From positions 55,155,431-55,219,430 of the forward strand of contig NC_065882.2 in the NCBI RefSeq assembly GCF_932274485.2: a stretch of DNA of 64,000 bases, read 5' to 3'. Position numbers and translations under genes: made by a program. Shown piece by piece: positions 1 to 11,205 of this stretch (within the stretch, counting starts at the first letter, position 1; every line of letters begins with the position of its first letter). Under the pieces are notes generated by a model. It saw only the letters and a program-made list of their open reading frames with translations. It did no database searches and was not told the DNA's origin. The DNA comes from Patella vulgata (Eukaryota > Mollusca > Gastropoda > Patellidae).

Positions 1-498
1 TATATTGTAGGTCCTAACCCGTTTCAAAGGGTTCAGCTTGTTATTGTAATTTTCGTTACATTGCTATTGAATTATTTATAATTTCATTTCATATCAATCC
101 ACCGTTGCTCAGTTCCTTTACTTTTCAATTACCATCTGTCATTGGAGGCTTGTATTACAACATTACAACAATCTTACCAGTAAATTAAGCTTAGAATAAT
201 GTTTATAGAATTATGCCAATTTTTAAAAGAAAATACAAGGTGCTGACTTCTCCGGGCCCCATTTCGATGAAATAATGTGTGTGTGGGGGGGGGGGGGGGT
301 TGGTCTTGCCTTTGCTTACACTACTATTGAGTTATTTAAAAATTCATTCCATATCAATCCACCGGTGCTCAGTCCGTCTCCGATTCCTAATCGTTATTTG
401 CATATCCTTATTCCAATAACGCGGATATAACTATAGAGCTATCACTATGGCCAGTTTTGTATTATTAATATATAATAGGGATTTTGTGCATTTTACAG

Positions 499-831
499 GC
501 ATTCAGTATCGTTTAGCTGGTGATAACGACTCAAGTCGAGGAAGACTGGAAATGAGTTATGATGGACAGTGGGGAGCATTGTGTGGCTACACCAACGATC
601 CAAACATTAGCAAAGTGATTTGCAAGGAAACTGGCCACGTGGATGGTATTATGGTGTCTGGTGCCAGATACAGAATTAGCAGTCATTACTGGTTTACGGG
701 ACTTTATTGCCGTGGTAACGAAACCGCAATTACTATGTGCCGGAATAATGGTTTTAACATTTCTTATCGCTGGGTATACAGCTGCCCATATTATGGATCC
801 GTAGCTGTACAGTGCTATAATTCGCCAATCA
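499..831 (+). CDS. Gene 1 SRCR exon (upstream domain)
   Basis: The exon lies between a TTTTACAG acceptor (AG at 497-498) and a GTAAGT donor at 832. It enters and leaves in phase 1 and holds 111 codons. It encodes one full SRCR domain with six cysteines (in the contexts ALCGY, VICKE, LYCRG, TMCRN, YSCPY, VQCYN). The opening IQYRLAGD and the block GRLEMSYDGQWG are typical of SRCR strand 1-2. Two N-glycosylation sequons (NET, NIS) are present. A six-cysteine domain encoded by one exon mixes features normally used to separate group A (six cysteines, two exons) from group B (eight cysteines, one exon). Confidence 0.88.
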
Positions 832-3800
832 GTAAGTACCATTGCAGAATATATTTAACATGTAAAGAGCACGGGCTTTAAACAAATAAAGATATTAATC
901 ATGGCGTTTAACCCCTCATGGATACTTAATCTATTTTATAAAACAATATTTTCGCATTCTGTATCTAAAGTATATTTATTTACAAACACGTACTACATAA
1001 CGTCGATTTTAGTGGTCTAAGACGTAACCAGTCCTATGCAGAATCTCGTCTTCATTAGACCAGTCGGAGCAGAGCATTAGGGCAGAGCTATTATTCAAAC
1101 ACATAAATATGCTTTATCCGTTTCGAACACTATATGGTAAGAAATCCTTTTATGTATACTAAACAGCAAAAGAAACGCCAGGTTGGTATGTTACTCTGAA
1201 TAGACTCATTGCATAAAACTTCCCAAATGTTTAATCTAATTTGTGACCACATCTCCAACTTTACCTGAGCAATAAGGCTCCTGCCCAAACACAGAATTGA
1301 ACCCAGGAAATGTTCTCAAAAACGCAACCTGACTTTTCATGTAACTCATGCTGCACGTGCTGTTCACCGGGACCAGTCCTATAAAATGCACCCCCATGCC
1401 TGGTTGATTCATTCACACTACAACGTTAGCAGAATGCCACGACTCACGACAGCCCAGAGGAACCAGGCGCTTGGAAGACTCGACGCTGGCCACACTGCCC
1501 AAGCCTTTGCCAATAACTTCCAGGTCAATGTTCGGACCATCTACAGGCTTCAGCAACGCTTTCGGGCCACAAACACCACGGATGATCGCCCCCGAACTGG
1601 TAGACGAAGGGTTACCACGAGGCGACAAGACCGCCATGGTGTGCGACAGCACGTGCAGAATCCCTTCACACAGACATCTGAGAAAGCACGTCGGACAGTG
1701 GGAACATACGGAAGACCCATCGGTACCGATACGGTGCGCCGACGTCTCACCAGAGAGAACATCCATTGCCGTAGACCTTACCGTGGATCGATCCTCACCC
1801 CTCGCCATCGACGTGAACGCCAACAGTTTGCCCAACAACATCAGAACTGGCGACACAGGCAATGGAGAACTGTTTTGTTCACAGATGAGAGTCGGTATTG
1901 CGTATCAACTGCAGATGACAGGACCAGAATATGGCATTGACGTGGCCAGCGTTATTCTGACCAATGTGTCATGGAACGAGACTAATGGGGAGGTCCAGGC
2001 ATAATGGTTGGGGTGGAATCGGCCTGAACCAGAGAGTGGGTCCTGTGGTGTTCCAAAATCTTGGTACAGGGAAAGGAGGTGGCATCACAGCAGTGCGCTA
2101 CATCCAGACCCCACGTCATAACACATTTCGCACGTCATCGAAACAAAGTTTTCCAGCATGACAACGCCCGTGTCCACATCGCCAGAGTTACTGGGGACTT
2201 TATGCAGCAGAACGGTGTCAACGGTATGCATTGATCAGCCCTTAGTCCGGACTTATACCCGATTGAACATCCTTGGGATGAAATTCAGAGGAGACTTAAT
2301 AACGTCGTACCGAGACCAAACACAGCCGATGGATTGCGCCAGGCTTTTCTGAGAGTGTGGTTCCAGGTACCAATGGCATTCATCAATCGTCTGGTCCACT
2401 CCATGTACAGACTCTGCGCTGCTGTTATTGACACTCGAGGTGGACAAACCAGAAACTGATGTATAGACTGTGTACAGACTCTAAAACTTCTCGTAATGTT
2501 TTGGAATTGTGATGAATAAATCACTAATGTGTCAACATAACGTTCACAAAACATTGCTTTGATCCATTTAGTAAATCGTTTTCTAGAATGATTTGATTAA
2601 AGTGCCTCTCTGATTTTGAAATCGTACTGACGTCTTTTTTGCTGATTAGGAAACTTGTCCTTAAGATACTGGTTTCGTAACTTGCCGAAAATGGTTTATT
2701 ACCAACCGAAATATAATTTGAAATGATATTTTCTTATGTCTAGCTGATACTTTTATTATATTACTAACACTCGTCGTCCTAAAGCTATCAGACGATTGCT
2801 GCTGGACAATTTAAGTTCGGGGGACTTTTTTGGGTGTCGGCATTGTCAGCAATAAATCTCTTGGAAGAAAATGTCACTTCGGACATTTCTATCAATAACA
2901 CTGTGCATTGAATCACACCCAATGGTAGTATGGCCAGTAACCAAATATTTTTGACAATTGACAAACCATCAGACCAGAAAATGAGTTCTTTGGTCTTGTT
3001 TTTATTAGATTCAATAAAGAAATTAAAATGGTTGTACTGAATGAATGCAAGTGTTTCACTGGATAGATCACCATCTGTCCCATCCCACATGCACCAGACA
3101 TTAACCATTGTGGACGGTCATGTTGTGGATTGTAAAGTTATATGTACATGAGGTTTGTTTCTTGGGACAGAGTAGAGTTTCCTGTGTTGTCAATTGTCCA
3201 TATGCAGCTGCGTGCTCTTTCCCGTTCTAGCATGATATTTAGCAGCAAGATGCTTTTTGGTGATCTTCTTCGGGGATACTGCAGTGTTTAGCCACGATAC
3301 AAACATCGCATTGATCCTTTCGTGAAAGAAAGATTGACAGGTTCAGTTTCAAAACATCTCTTTGGAGTAAGTCAGCCTAGTTCCACTGATTCTTCGAACG
3401 ATTTCTGCATAGGACCAGATCTAACTGAGTCTTTATTCAAGGTGGTGGTAGATGCTTCTGTTCGATTTAACCAGTCACCACTGGCAAATGCCTTACAAAC
3501 TTTGCTATTATTCCAATTACTTAATTTCAAATTATAGCGATAGTTTCAGTAATTGATATCTTTTTGCTTCTTTTTAACTAATGCCACAAGAGATGCAATG
3601 CAATAAAGGTCTTCCGTTAATCTTATGAGTTTAAATCCCCCAACGGTGTACATATGATTCTGTTCTCCTCGTCAGAAATAGCATCCCAGTCTTCCATTCC
3701 AATGATCTTTTCAAATCAGTCTTATTTCCTTTGTCACACTCATATTCCATTTCTCAGGTTTGGGTTTATTATTCCTCATACTTTCTTTGTTTTTTTTCTG

Positions 3801-6800
3801 ACTTATCTAGATCAGGAGATCAACGTAGTGGCTGAAATGTTTTATCACTTCATCCACAATTATGCCTGTGTTAAGGTTGTCGGCTTCCGATACATTAGTC
3901 TTTCTAAATTATCTAATTTAATATTTTCATTATGTTTGTCTCCAAGAAAGTTTTTATCCTCCGTCACTTGCTTCCTTTCAATCATCACGGAACTCTGGAA
4001 ATGAATCACTCTGTTTAATATCTTTAGAATCTGTCATCATTTCATCATCAGAACCTAAACAATATAATTTCACCAACTAATGTCAAAGCTTTTTTCTAAC
4101 TCAATAGTTTTATGGATTATTGCAAAAATCACAAGTGCTTAAGTCAGAAAAAACATGTCTTTGATACCCTCTTTATCCACGTTCAACGTTGTAACCTAGG
4201 CACATGGTTGAGATGGGTTGGAATTGGCCTAGCAAATTATGTCTCTCTGTAAGAATTATTGAAGTAAAATTATATACAAATTCTTTTGACGACTACTTAC
4301 TGTCCTCAAAAAGACCAATAACTTCTGTTTGGCTGGGTTTCTTTAGTCCTTTTCTAGGCACCATTTTGTTTCAAAGGGAGTTGCATAAGTCATATGGCAA
4401 GTTAGGAAGAAGTATATGTAAACCAGTAATTCTATTAGTTAATTGACTGTCATAATAATGTGACTTTCGACTGGTCATTCCTCCAAAAATACACCCTCTG
4501 TCGCGTGTCGGAAAGACATGGAGATTCGGAGAAAAAGATCATCTTCTTATAGTGCATATGTTTCATGCTTTCGAACCTTGTCGGAATTTTTTTTTTATAA
4601 ACAATATTTTATTCAGTTTGTCTGAATGAGATTGGGGAACAGGCTTAGCCTATGTAAAACCCCTCTCTCTAAATAATATACATACATAATATTAAAACAA
4701 AGGAACAAAATGGGTGTATATACACAGTTAAAATGGCAAACACATACATAAATATATGTAAATACATATATCAAGAGACGGATGGCAATGTACAATATAT
4801 ATTATATGTTACATCATCACATAAATTTAAAACTAATATTGTAAATTAAAACAATTAAAAGGCAAGATTAAAATCTGTTTGACATGTCAATAAACTTGTG
4901 GACTTGATTAAAAATATTGTTGTTTACATCTGTACTGTGTTTTGTGGACCCGAACAAGAGATAGTTAATGTTTTTATGATCGTGTTGTAATTTGTCGATG
5001 GTTTCCTTTCGAGCATTTGAATGTAAGGAGCATTGCAAGAGGTAGTGATGAGGATCTTCAAAAATGTGACCACAGAGGCATGCGGGGCTGTCAGCAACAT
5101 GTCTGAGGTATTTATGGCCCTGTAGGTCAGAACATCGGAGTCTAAGTTTACAATGGATTATCTGGAGTTTCCGCTGGCCGTTGTAGTAAAAAGATGGAAT
5201 TTTTATATCTGATTTGGAGAGATGGTCGGAGAATATTTTAAGAGTTCTTGAGTTTCTAGCAGGGAGGCTGAGTTTATTCCACTCTCTTATGCTGGATGGA
5301 ATAAATGATTTAGAAAATATTTCAGTACGACATCGAATTTCTTTAATTTTATCTTCGTTTCGAAATGAATATGTATTTGTTGGTTCCAGATTTATGAGAT
5401 TCTTAAGATAGGGAGGGGTCAGGTTGTTTATAATTCTGTATAGTAATTTTAATTTGTGTCGATTTCGCCGTTCTTTGAGTGGAATAAGCCCAGTTTCCGC
5501 GTAGAGGGAAGCGTGGCTAGTACCTTTAACCGCCCCACAAATAGTGCGTAGTGCATCAAGCTGAAGGGATTCGAGATTATTAGATAAGTAGTCAGTGCAC
5601 CCGTCCCAGATAACATCGGCATAGTTAAAGTGCGGCAGAATGACTGAAGAACACAACGTATTTAGTAATTTTCTGTTTAAGCGATATTTCAAGGAGCGTA
5701 GGCAGTTTTCTAATTTAGATACTTTACTAATTATACTATCAATGTGGCTGTTCCATTCACAATTGGTTTGAAAAGTAAGTCCAAGATGTTTGTGTTCAAT
5801 TACTTCCTTTATTCTAATTGATTTCATTAAGAGGGGTGGTTTCACAATATTGTGTTTAGTCGGGAGGGTTAGGGTTTCTGTCTTTAGGGGGTTAAATGTC
5901 ACTAGCCACGTTTCCGACCATGCATTGATTTTTTGTAGGTCTTTATTTAGGGTAACTGCGCATACCTCTGGATCATCTATTTCTAAGTAGAGAGAGGTGA
6001 CATCTGCAAATAGTCCAATGTTTGATTGTATATCATCCACAATGTCGTTATAATAAAAATAACAGTGGTCCCAATACACTGCCCAGTGGGACACCAGCGG
6101 GGATTCCCCTGGAGTTCGAGGAGGTTCCATGTATTACGACGCATTGCTGTCGATTATCTAAATAATTCTTGAACCATAATAATAACCCTCCTCGAACCCC
6201 AGCAGTATCCAGCTTGAGTCCAGAATGCCAGACTCTGTCAAAAGCCTTGCTTATGTCACAAAAGACGATCCTGGTATATTTGTTATGATCAATGGCTTAA
6301 CAAAAAAAAATGATTTAGATCTATTAATTGGAAGATAGTAGAATCACCTGGTAGGAAACCACTTTGCAGTGTTGTTAGTATTGAATTGTCCTTGAAGAAA
6401 TTAAAGACGTGTTTATATATAATTTGTCGGAATGGCTATGGTATAACTCTAGAATAAAATGACGTAGACGCTGATAGGGGTCATTCTCTCGACGACTTAT
6501 ATTGTCGTGGCCCATGTCCCACCCGCCCACAATTTGTTTGTGGACACTCTGCAGGTCACAATTTTGATCCGATTTGGTTTATATCCCAAGGATCTTGTTT
6601 CTTTTCGATATTGGTATGTATCGGACAGTCATGTCATGGATTATGGCCCCTGTTTGTGCGAAAAATCATGTTTTTAGCTTGTGGACACTCTAGAGGTCAC
6701 ATTTTTATCCAATTTTGATGAAACTTCAAATGTATGTTTTATCCCACATATCTCGGTTCCATTCGATATTCACGGATATCGAACCGTAACTTCTTGGATT

Positions 6801-8098
6801 ATGGCCCTTCATTGTACGAAAAATCTCGTTTTTACCTTCTGCATCATCTAGATGTCACAATTGTTTTCTGATTTTAAAAACAATACTAATAGTCTACCGT
6901 TGCACCGAAACTGTCCAATTAAATGGTCGATCCACCTACGCAAATACTGTAAAAGTATGTAATACCATGGTTGTGGACCCTTTAGAAGTTACCGTTAGCG
7001 TATACAAAAAATCGAATAGTTGAAATGGAATGGGGGTTAACGTCCTACTAATCTGCTCCCACTGGAAATTCGAAAATATAATTTGAGAAAGTCGAATATG
7101 GCATATTGAGTCAGGTGATGCGTTCTTCAAAAATGTTTTAAAAACCCTTAAAACTTATTACTATTCTTCTTACAGAACTGACCAAAGTTCGACTAGCCGG
7201 AGGTGAAAACAATTCTGGAAGAGTAGAAGTTTATCTAGAAGGTCCAAATCAGTGGGGAACAGTCTGTGATAATTCTTGGTCAAACGATGATGCGTCTGTC
7301 GTCTGCAGGCAACTTGGCTTTGCAACGGGGACTGCCGTTTTAAGCGCGCAAATCTTTGGCCGCGGAACAGGTCCAATATGGTTGGATGATGTTGGTTGTA
7401 TAGGAACAGAAATGGACATTAGAGACTGTACAAATAGTGGGTTTTCTCCTCGTAATTGTCATCATAATCAGGATGCCGGTGTAGTCTGCAATGGTAATTA
7501 TGTCTTCTTCTATTCTCTACAATACTAAATTTTAACATAACTCACTTTAATGCAACGTCATAGTGTGATAAGTGAATATCACAACCTCACCTTACTTGTT
7601 TTGCATTTGGGTTACATTAGCCGGCATTGATAAGTTAATATTTGGCATGCTTTTAAATAACAGGTGTTTTATTTATCAGGTACTTACGTTCCCCGGACAT
7701 CAACAATTACTATACCATCAAGTAAAACAACTTCTACTAAAGGAAGTCAATCAACGAACACTTACGTTCCTTCGACATCAACAGTTACAGAAATAACCCT
7801 TACTAAAGCAGGTATGTCAAAGAGCAAGCTGAATGGTTCATCAACGCCTGGAAAAACAGCATCCATTGTTGTTCCTATAATTTTGGTTTTAGTTGTTGCT
7901 GGTGTTGTTGTGGGAATTTGTTATTACAAACGTAGGAATAGGGATTCTGGTTTAACAGAAGAACTTGTTCCTGAGTCAGAAAGTGGCGGTGTCCGTCTCG
8001 GTAAGAATATTGCGTTCTTCTCTAAATTTCGTTCAAATCGACCATCTAACGACGACATTGACATATCTAATTCAACCTATGACCAGGTGAATGCTTAA
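499..8098 (+). CDS. Gene 1: SRCR-domain type I membrane protein, 3' part (exons 499-831, 7176-7493, 7680-8098)
   Basis: Three exons join in frame through phase 1 introns. They encode SRCR, SRCR, a Ser/Thr-rich stalk, one hydrophobic helix and a cytoplasmic tail ending in a stop at 8096-8098. The N-terminus and any further SRCR domains lie left of the window. SRCR proteins of this plan are cell-surface receptors, and in molluscs and echinoderms many belong to expanded families thought to bind microbes or soluble ligands. The ligand here is unknown. The first intron is about 6.3 kb and is filled with a Tc1 element, a LINE and other repeats. Domain calls rest on the conserved W-G-x-V-C and V-V-C-R-Q-L-G-F blocks. 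Gene 1 could be linked to gene 2 as a tandem paralogue, because its SRCR domains look most like the type A domains of gene 2. Confidence 0.85.
832..1158 (+). other. Intron with SINE A remnant
   Basis: Non-coding start of gene 1 intron. About 55 bp near 1020-1075 (a cattagaccagtcggagcag-like stretch) is a decayed end of SINE family A in the plus direction. Nothing else is recognised. Confidence 0.4.
1159..2649 (+). mobile_element. Tc1/mariner DNA transposon with decayed transposase
   Basis: Terminal inverted repeats of about 23 bp are visible: CTAAACAGCAAAAGAAACGC at 1159 against the reverse complement of the sequence ending at 2649 (CTAATCAGCAAAAAAGACGT). The transposase starts at ATG 1433 and can be followed to a TGA at 2457-2459. 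The first 169 codons give an N-terminal paired-type helix-turn-helix (TAQRNQALGRLDAGH, then VRTIYRLQQRF) and the first catalytic Asp in LFTDESR. Beyond that the frame is broken by small indels, but the second Asp (HDNARVH) and the Glu (SPDLYPIEHPWD) remain. The element lies in the gene 1 intron in the same direction as the gene. It is inactive as read. Confidence 0.85.
2788..3330 (-). pseudogene. Decayed fragment resembling DUF7869-type repeat-family protein
   Basis: The minus strand from about 3330 to 2788 gives short matching pieces in more than one frame. They include CPKKQTSCTYNFTIHN, then a W-D-G-T stretch and ELIFWSDG followed by K-N. These recall a multi-copy invertebrate family in which a YNLGIH-like motif precedes a WDE motif and a FSDxCxGQNxN motif. 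The cysteine/GQN core is not intact here. The family is recalled from memory, so the call is weak; it may simply be an old transposon-borne gene. Confidence 0.33.
3331..4583. other. Intron sequence, nothing recognised
   Basis: AT-rich gene 1 intron sequence. The open frames are short (116 and 80 codons) and low-complexity, without domain motifs or splice context. I see no gene here. Confidence 0.4.
4584..6425 (-). mobile_element. LINE (non-LTR retrotransposon), 5'-truncated, with poly(A) end
   Basis: The minus strand encodes the C-terminal part of a LINE reverse transcriptase. From 6425 leftwards it reads LQSGFLPGDST, then FCDISKAFDRVW, then GVPLGSVLGPLLF. A frame change near 6060 follows, and then an open frame of 420 codons to 4868. 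The catalytic box reads LFADVTSLY, where the family has FADD, so the second Asp is lost. A C-terminal zinc-knuckle-like motif (CLCGHIF, then HHYLLQC) is present. The 3' untranslated region ends in an A-run at about 4587-4597 on the minus strand. The closest relative in the window is the copy at 11206-12709, which shares the FADD-region sequence and the 3' end. Confidence 0.85.
6497..7000. repeat. Fragment of repeat family R (molluscan 165-bp unit)
   Basis: Three imperfect units contain the phrases TGTGGACACTCT, AGGTCACAATTTTTATCC and ATTATGGCCC. They are the same units as in 41946-43210 and 50173-51444. This is a truncated copy lacking both terminal inverted repeats. A 60-bp remnant of SINE A in minus orientation follows at about 7012-7075 (GGGGGTTAACGTCCTACTAA). 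Confidence 0.6.
7176..7493 (+). CDS. Gene 1 SRCR exon (membrane-proximal domain)
   Basis: The acceptor is TTCTTACAG (AG at 7174-7175) and the donor GTAATT is at 7494. The exon is phase 1 at both ends, with 106 codons. It is a textbook [52 protein letters not shown] and a C-terminal DAGVVC. It has six cysteines. It is the best-conserved SRCR domain in the window and resembles the type A domains of gene 2. Its last base (G) joins the first two bases of the tail exon to make Gly. Confidence 0.95.
7680..8098 (+). CDS. Gene 1 last exon: stalk, transmembrane helix, cytoplasmic tail
   Basis: The acceptor TTATCAG ends at 7679. The exon encodes 138 residues and then TAA. Residues 1-60 are a Ser/Thr-rich stalk, likely O-glycosylated, with a near-repeat (TYVPRTSTITI / TYVPSTSTVT). 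A helix of about 20 residues at 7865-7927 (IVVPIILVLVVAGVVVGICY) is followed by KRRNR, which fits a stop-transfer signal with the tail inside the cell. The 57-residue tail ends STYDQVNA; YDQV fits a YxxPhi endocytic sorting motif, though binding of an adaptor is inference. CTCG|GTAAGA at 8001 could serve as an internal donor (see findings). Confidence 0.88.
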
Positions 8099-8722
8099 TT
8101 GGTTTCATATTTTAATTATTTTGTAATTTTTGAGGTACGTTCTAAATTGTTTGTTGTATTCTGGTTTAGTTTAGCATGCTTACACAAATTGTTAGTCTAT
8201 TATTGTAATTACTTGCTGTACTTCCTTCCTTCTTTATTCAACCGTTACAATTATTTAAAAATAAAGCGGTCCGAACAAATAGCCTGATAAATATAACACC
8301 ATGCTTAAAGACATATAATATTGGCTTCCGGTTAAATTCCGAATTTCTAACTTATCCTTTCTTGAACTGTAAAATAGCTCCAAAATATATTAAAGACTCA
8401 ATTCAGTCTTACAAATTCTTCTCGAAATCCCAAGAGTAGCTACACAATTTGGTCAAAGAGTCTTCTCACATACTGCTCCGACATTATTGAACAAACTTTC
8501 ATATAAAAAGGTGTAGCTCAAACTATGCAATATGTTAGAGAAATCTTAAATCTGAACTTAAACATGCTGTTAATAATTTGTCATATTATTTAAACATGCG
8601 CTTATATTAATCCTATATTACGGTACTATTTGTTGATTTTATTTATTTGTGTACATTTAATGCAGATGTGAGCTATTGTTGTATTATGTTTAGGAAAATG
8701 TTATTGTAGCACCACTGAGCAG
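8099..8722 (+). repeat. Gene 1 3' UTR built on a CR1/L2-like LINE 3' fragment
   Basis: Directly after the stop codon the plus strand gives decayed LINE reverse-transcriptase C-terminal sequence: YYCNYLLYFLPSLF near 8195-8240, APKYIKDSIQSYK near 8375, and FGQRVFSHTAPTLLNKLSY near 8450-8505. In CR1/L2-type LINEs the matching blocks are DYCNSLLYGLP and GxRAFSxAAPxLWNxLP. AATAAA at 8260-8265 lies inside this LINE-derived stretch and may act as the gene's polyadenylation signal. Confidence 0.6.
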
Positions 8723-9405
8723 CTAAATTTCGTTCAAATCGAACATCTAACGATAACATTGACATATTTAATTCAACCTATGACGAGGTGAATGGTTAAT
8801 TGTTTTCATATTTTAATTTTTTCATATTTTAATTATTTTGTAACTTTTGAGGTACGTTATAAATTGTTTGTTGTATTCTTGTTTAGTTTAGCATGCTTAC
8901 ACAAATTGTTAGTCTATTATTGTATTTACTTGCTGTACCCCCTTCCTTATTTATCCAACCGTTACAATTAATTCAAAATAAAGCGGCGGTCCGAACCAAT
9001 AGCCTGACCATTGCTTAAAGACATACATTAGCTTCCGGTTAAATTCCGAATTTCTAACTTATCTTTTCTTGAACTGTAAAATAGCTCCAAAATATCTTAA
9101 AGACTCAATGCAGTCTTACAAATTCTTCTCGAAATCCCAAGAGTAGCTACACAATTTGGTCAAGGAGTCTTCTCACATACTGCTCCGACATTATTGAACA
9201 AACTTTCATATAAAAAGGTGTAGCTCAAAATATGCAATATATTAGAGAAATCTTAAATCTGAACTTAAACATGTTGTTAATAATCTGTCATGTTATTTAA
9301 ACATGCGCTTATATTAATCCCATATTACGTTACTATTTGTTGATTTCATTCATTTGTTGTATTCTATTTAGGAAAATGTTATTCTAGCACCACTGAGCAG
9401 CTAAA
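8723..9405 (+). repeat. Tandem duplicate of gene 1 3' end (unit 2)
   Basis: This is a direct repeat of 8022-8722 at an offset of about 701 bp. It copies the last 24 or so codons, including the stop, plus the 3' UTR and LINE fragment. The two junctions share CTAAA, a short microhomology. The copied codons remain open and read FRSNRTSNDNIDIFNSTYDEVNG before TAA, against FRSNRPSNDDIDISNSTYDQVNA in the gene. Both units end at the same GAGCAGCTAAA sequence. Confidence 0.85.
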
Positions 9406-10296
9406 CCTGCTGGTGTGCATGTGTACTTTTCAAATGTATCAAATTATTATTATAAATAAACTCATAGTTTACTAAAGCCATCTTATTCTTGCCAGGCCAA
9501 CTTTTCACTGGTGTCTTTGGAATTTGTAGTCTACAGCTAAACATTTGGCCCATCTGGGTTGTTAAAGGACATGTAGATGTAACATGTCACAATACTATAT
9601 GTTTTTATTCGAATGCGTTCTGGATGATGCGAGGATTTAACCAATTAAACGGTCTGCTACGGCGAGAGGTTTTGGCGTGAGGTGCTCTGAACTGTGTGTA
9701 ACCTACTAGAAGCATCAACGCTGATTGGTTAATCAAATGTCTGACATCATCGGGTTAAAAACCGCACGTATGACCTCTGAGGCGACCTTCCACTACATTT
9801 TTGTGCCTCCACACATCAATCTGTCCACCTGTGACATATGGAGGAAACCTGCTTTACTTGCCCCCGCGCAGTGCACATTTCCGTTACGGGCACTTACGGT
9901 GTAAGCAAATACGCTTCGAAACGGAAAATTGTTGACAGATCGAACTAACGGTCATAATATCAATAGGGAGAGTTTCGTACGTTGTAACAATGTCTGCACA
10001 TGGTCAGACCGTCGTAGAGAGATGGATTAAAATGAGTTTATTGCGTATTATTCGTTTCGAAATGAATCAGTGGATTGGTCTTGAACTTGCATCCTGCTTC
10101 CGTGACCTTGGCATTTGATTTATTCGCAGGTTTCAATGGAAATAATGCGTAGCGATAAACAAAATCTCTTGAATTTCGTAGTTTTATGGTATTTTGGATA
10201 CATGTTATGATTTTTCATTCGCTAAATTTTTTTTGAAATGTTTGATATACATTATACATTTTTGTTATATCTCCCATACTGATTCAAATGGTTACT
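9406..10296. other. Intergenic sequence, nothing recognised
   Basis: No splice-flanked open frame or known repeat was recognised. The longest open stretch is 63 codons with no domain signature. Confidence 0.4.
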
Positions 10297-10640
10297 CAGC
10301 TATTGCAACTCATTACTGGCTGCTCCCCATTCCTTATATATATATCCAACCCGTTACAGTTATTTCTAAATAAAGCCACTCGTATCCTGTGCTGAACCAA
10401 TGGTTGTGTAAACATTACACTAGTGCTTAATCCCACTAAATCTTCTTGAAATCCCGAGAATCGTTACTTAAATTGTACAAAGCGTAATCCCATATAGTGG
10501 CCTAACATTATTGAACAAGCCTTCAGATAAAACAAAAAGGAGACCAAGCTATGCAATAGTTAAGAACAATCTTAAAACTGAATTTAAACGTCATTGAAAT
10601 AATCTGTAAAATCTTATAATTGTAAACTGAACTATTTAAT
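10297..10640 (+). mobile_element. Third, more diverged CR1/L2-like LINE 3' fragment
   Basis: The sequence resembles the LINE portions at 8180-8600 and 8890-9300: a YCNSLL-encoding start near 10302, AAATAAAGCCA near 10367, and the ATTATTGAACAAGCC block near 10510. It carries no copy of the gene 1 tail codons, so it looks like an independent insertion of the same LINE family rather than a third duplication unit. Confidence 0.5.
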
Positions 10641-11084
10641 CATATTTGTAAATTTGTGTCTTCTATGTATTCTCTTTTGTACAATTAATTGTTATATTTT
10701 ACTTGTGTAGTAATATGGATGGGGGATTTGTGCTAAAAAAAAAACATTATGGCCTTTAATTATTCTCCTTTGTCAGTCAGTATATTAGCAATGGTATGAG
10801 TTTATTTGAAACGCAAATTAAATTGTTTATGAAATATTGTGAGAAAAACAGAAGGGAGGACTGTAATGATATGCATGAATTGAACTATAGGTTAATAAAC
10901 ATATTTGTCATATGTTATCTTAAAATACAGATGTGACGCCACCCTTTGATGTTAGCGTACCATTATTTCAAATAATCGTACGGGCAACTTGCCAATCGTA
11001 CATTATTTATACTAATGAAATATTGGACTCGCGTGACGTATTTCACTGTAAAAGCACGTGCGGAGTGTCTGTATTTTAAGTCGT

Positions 11085-11196
11085 TTAATGGTCTCGAGCT
11101 TAAGACATTGCGTAATATATTGTATAATCACTTGGGCCTACGGCCCTCTTGTTGTTACAATATATTACTTAATGTCTCGCTCTCGACCATTAAGCA
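11085..11196. repeat. Short imperfect hairpin
   Basis: TTAATGGTCTCGAGCTTAAG at 11085 pairs with the reverse complement of the sequence ending near 11196 (GCTCTCGACCATTAA). Stems of about 45 bp enclose a loop holding the smaller palindrome GGGCCTACGGCCC. It lies immediately before the LINE at 11206. It could be a small MITE. Confidence 0.5.
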
Positions 11197-11205
11197 CGAG
11201 ACCAG

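Noticed and set aside
447-498. Start codon at 447 as the start of the first SRCR protein
   Set aside because: It lies in the intron, upstream of a clear acceptor in phase 1; no signal peptide follows.
1471-2004. A 177-codon open frame on + overlapping the Tc1 transposase
   Set aside because: It is a shadow frame; the Tc1 motifs are in the neighbouring frame and this one has none.
7811-7816. Donor-like AG|GTATGT inside the last exon of gene 1
   Set aside because: In phase, but the frame continues through the transmembrane helix and no downstream acceptor leading to another anchor was seen.
9489-9680. 63-codon frame after the duplicated gene 1 tail
   Set aside because: No domain, no splice context, not part of the duplication.
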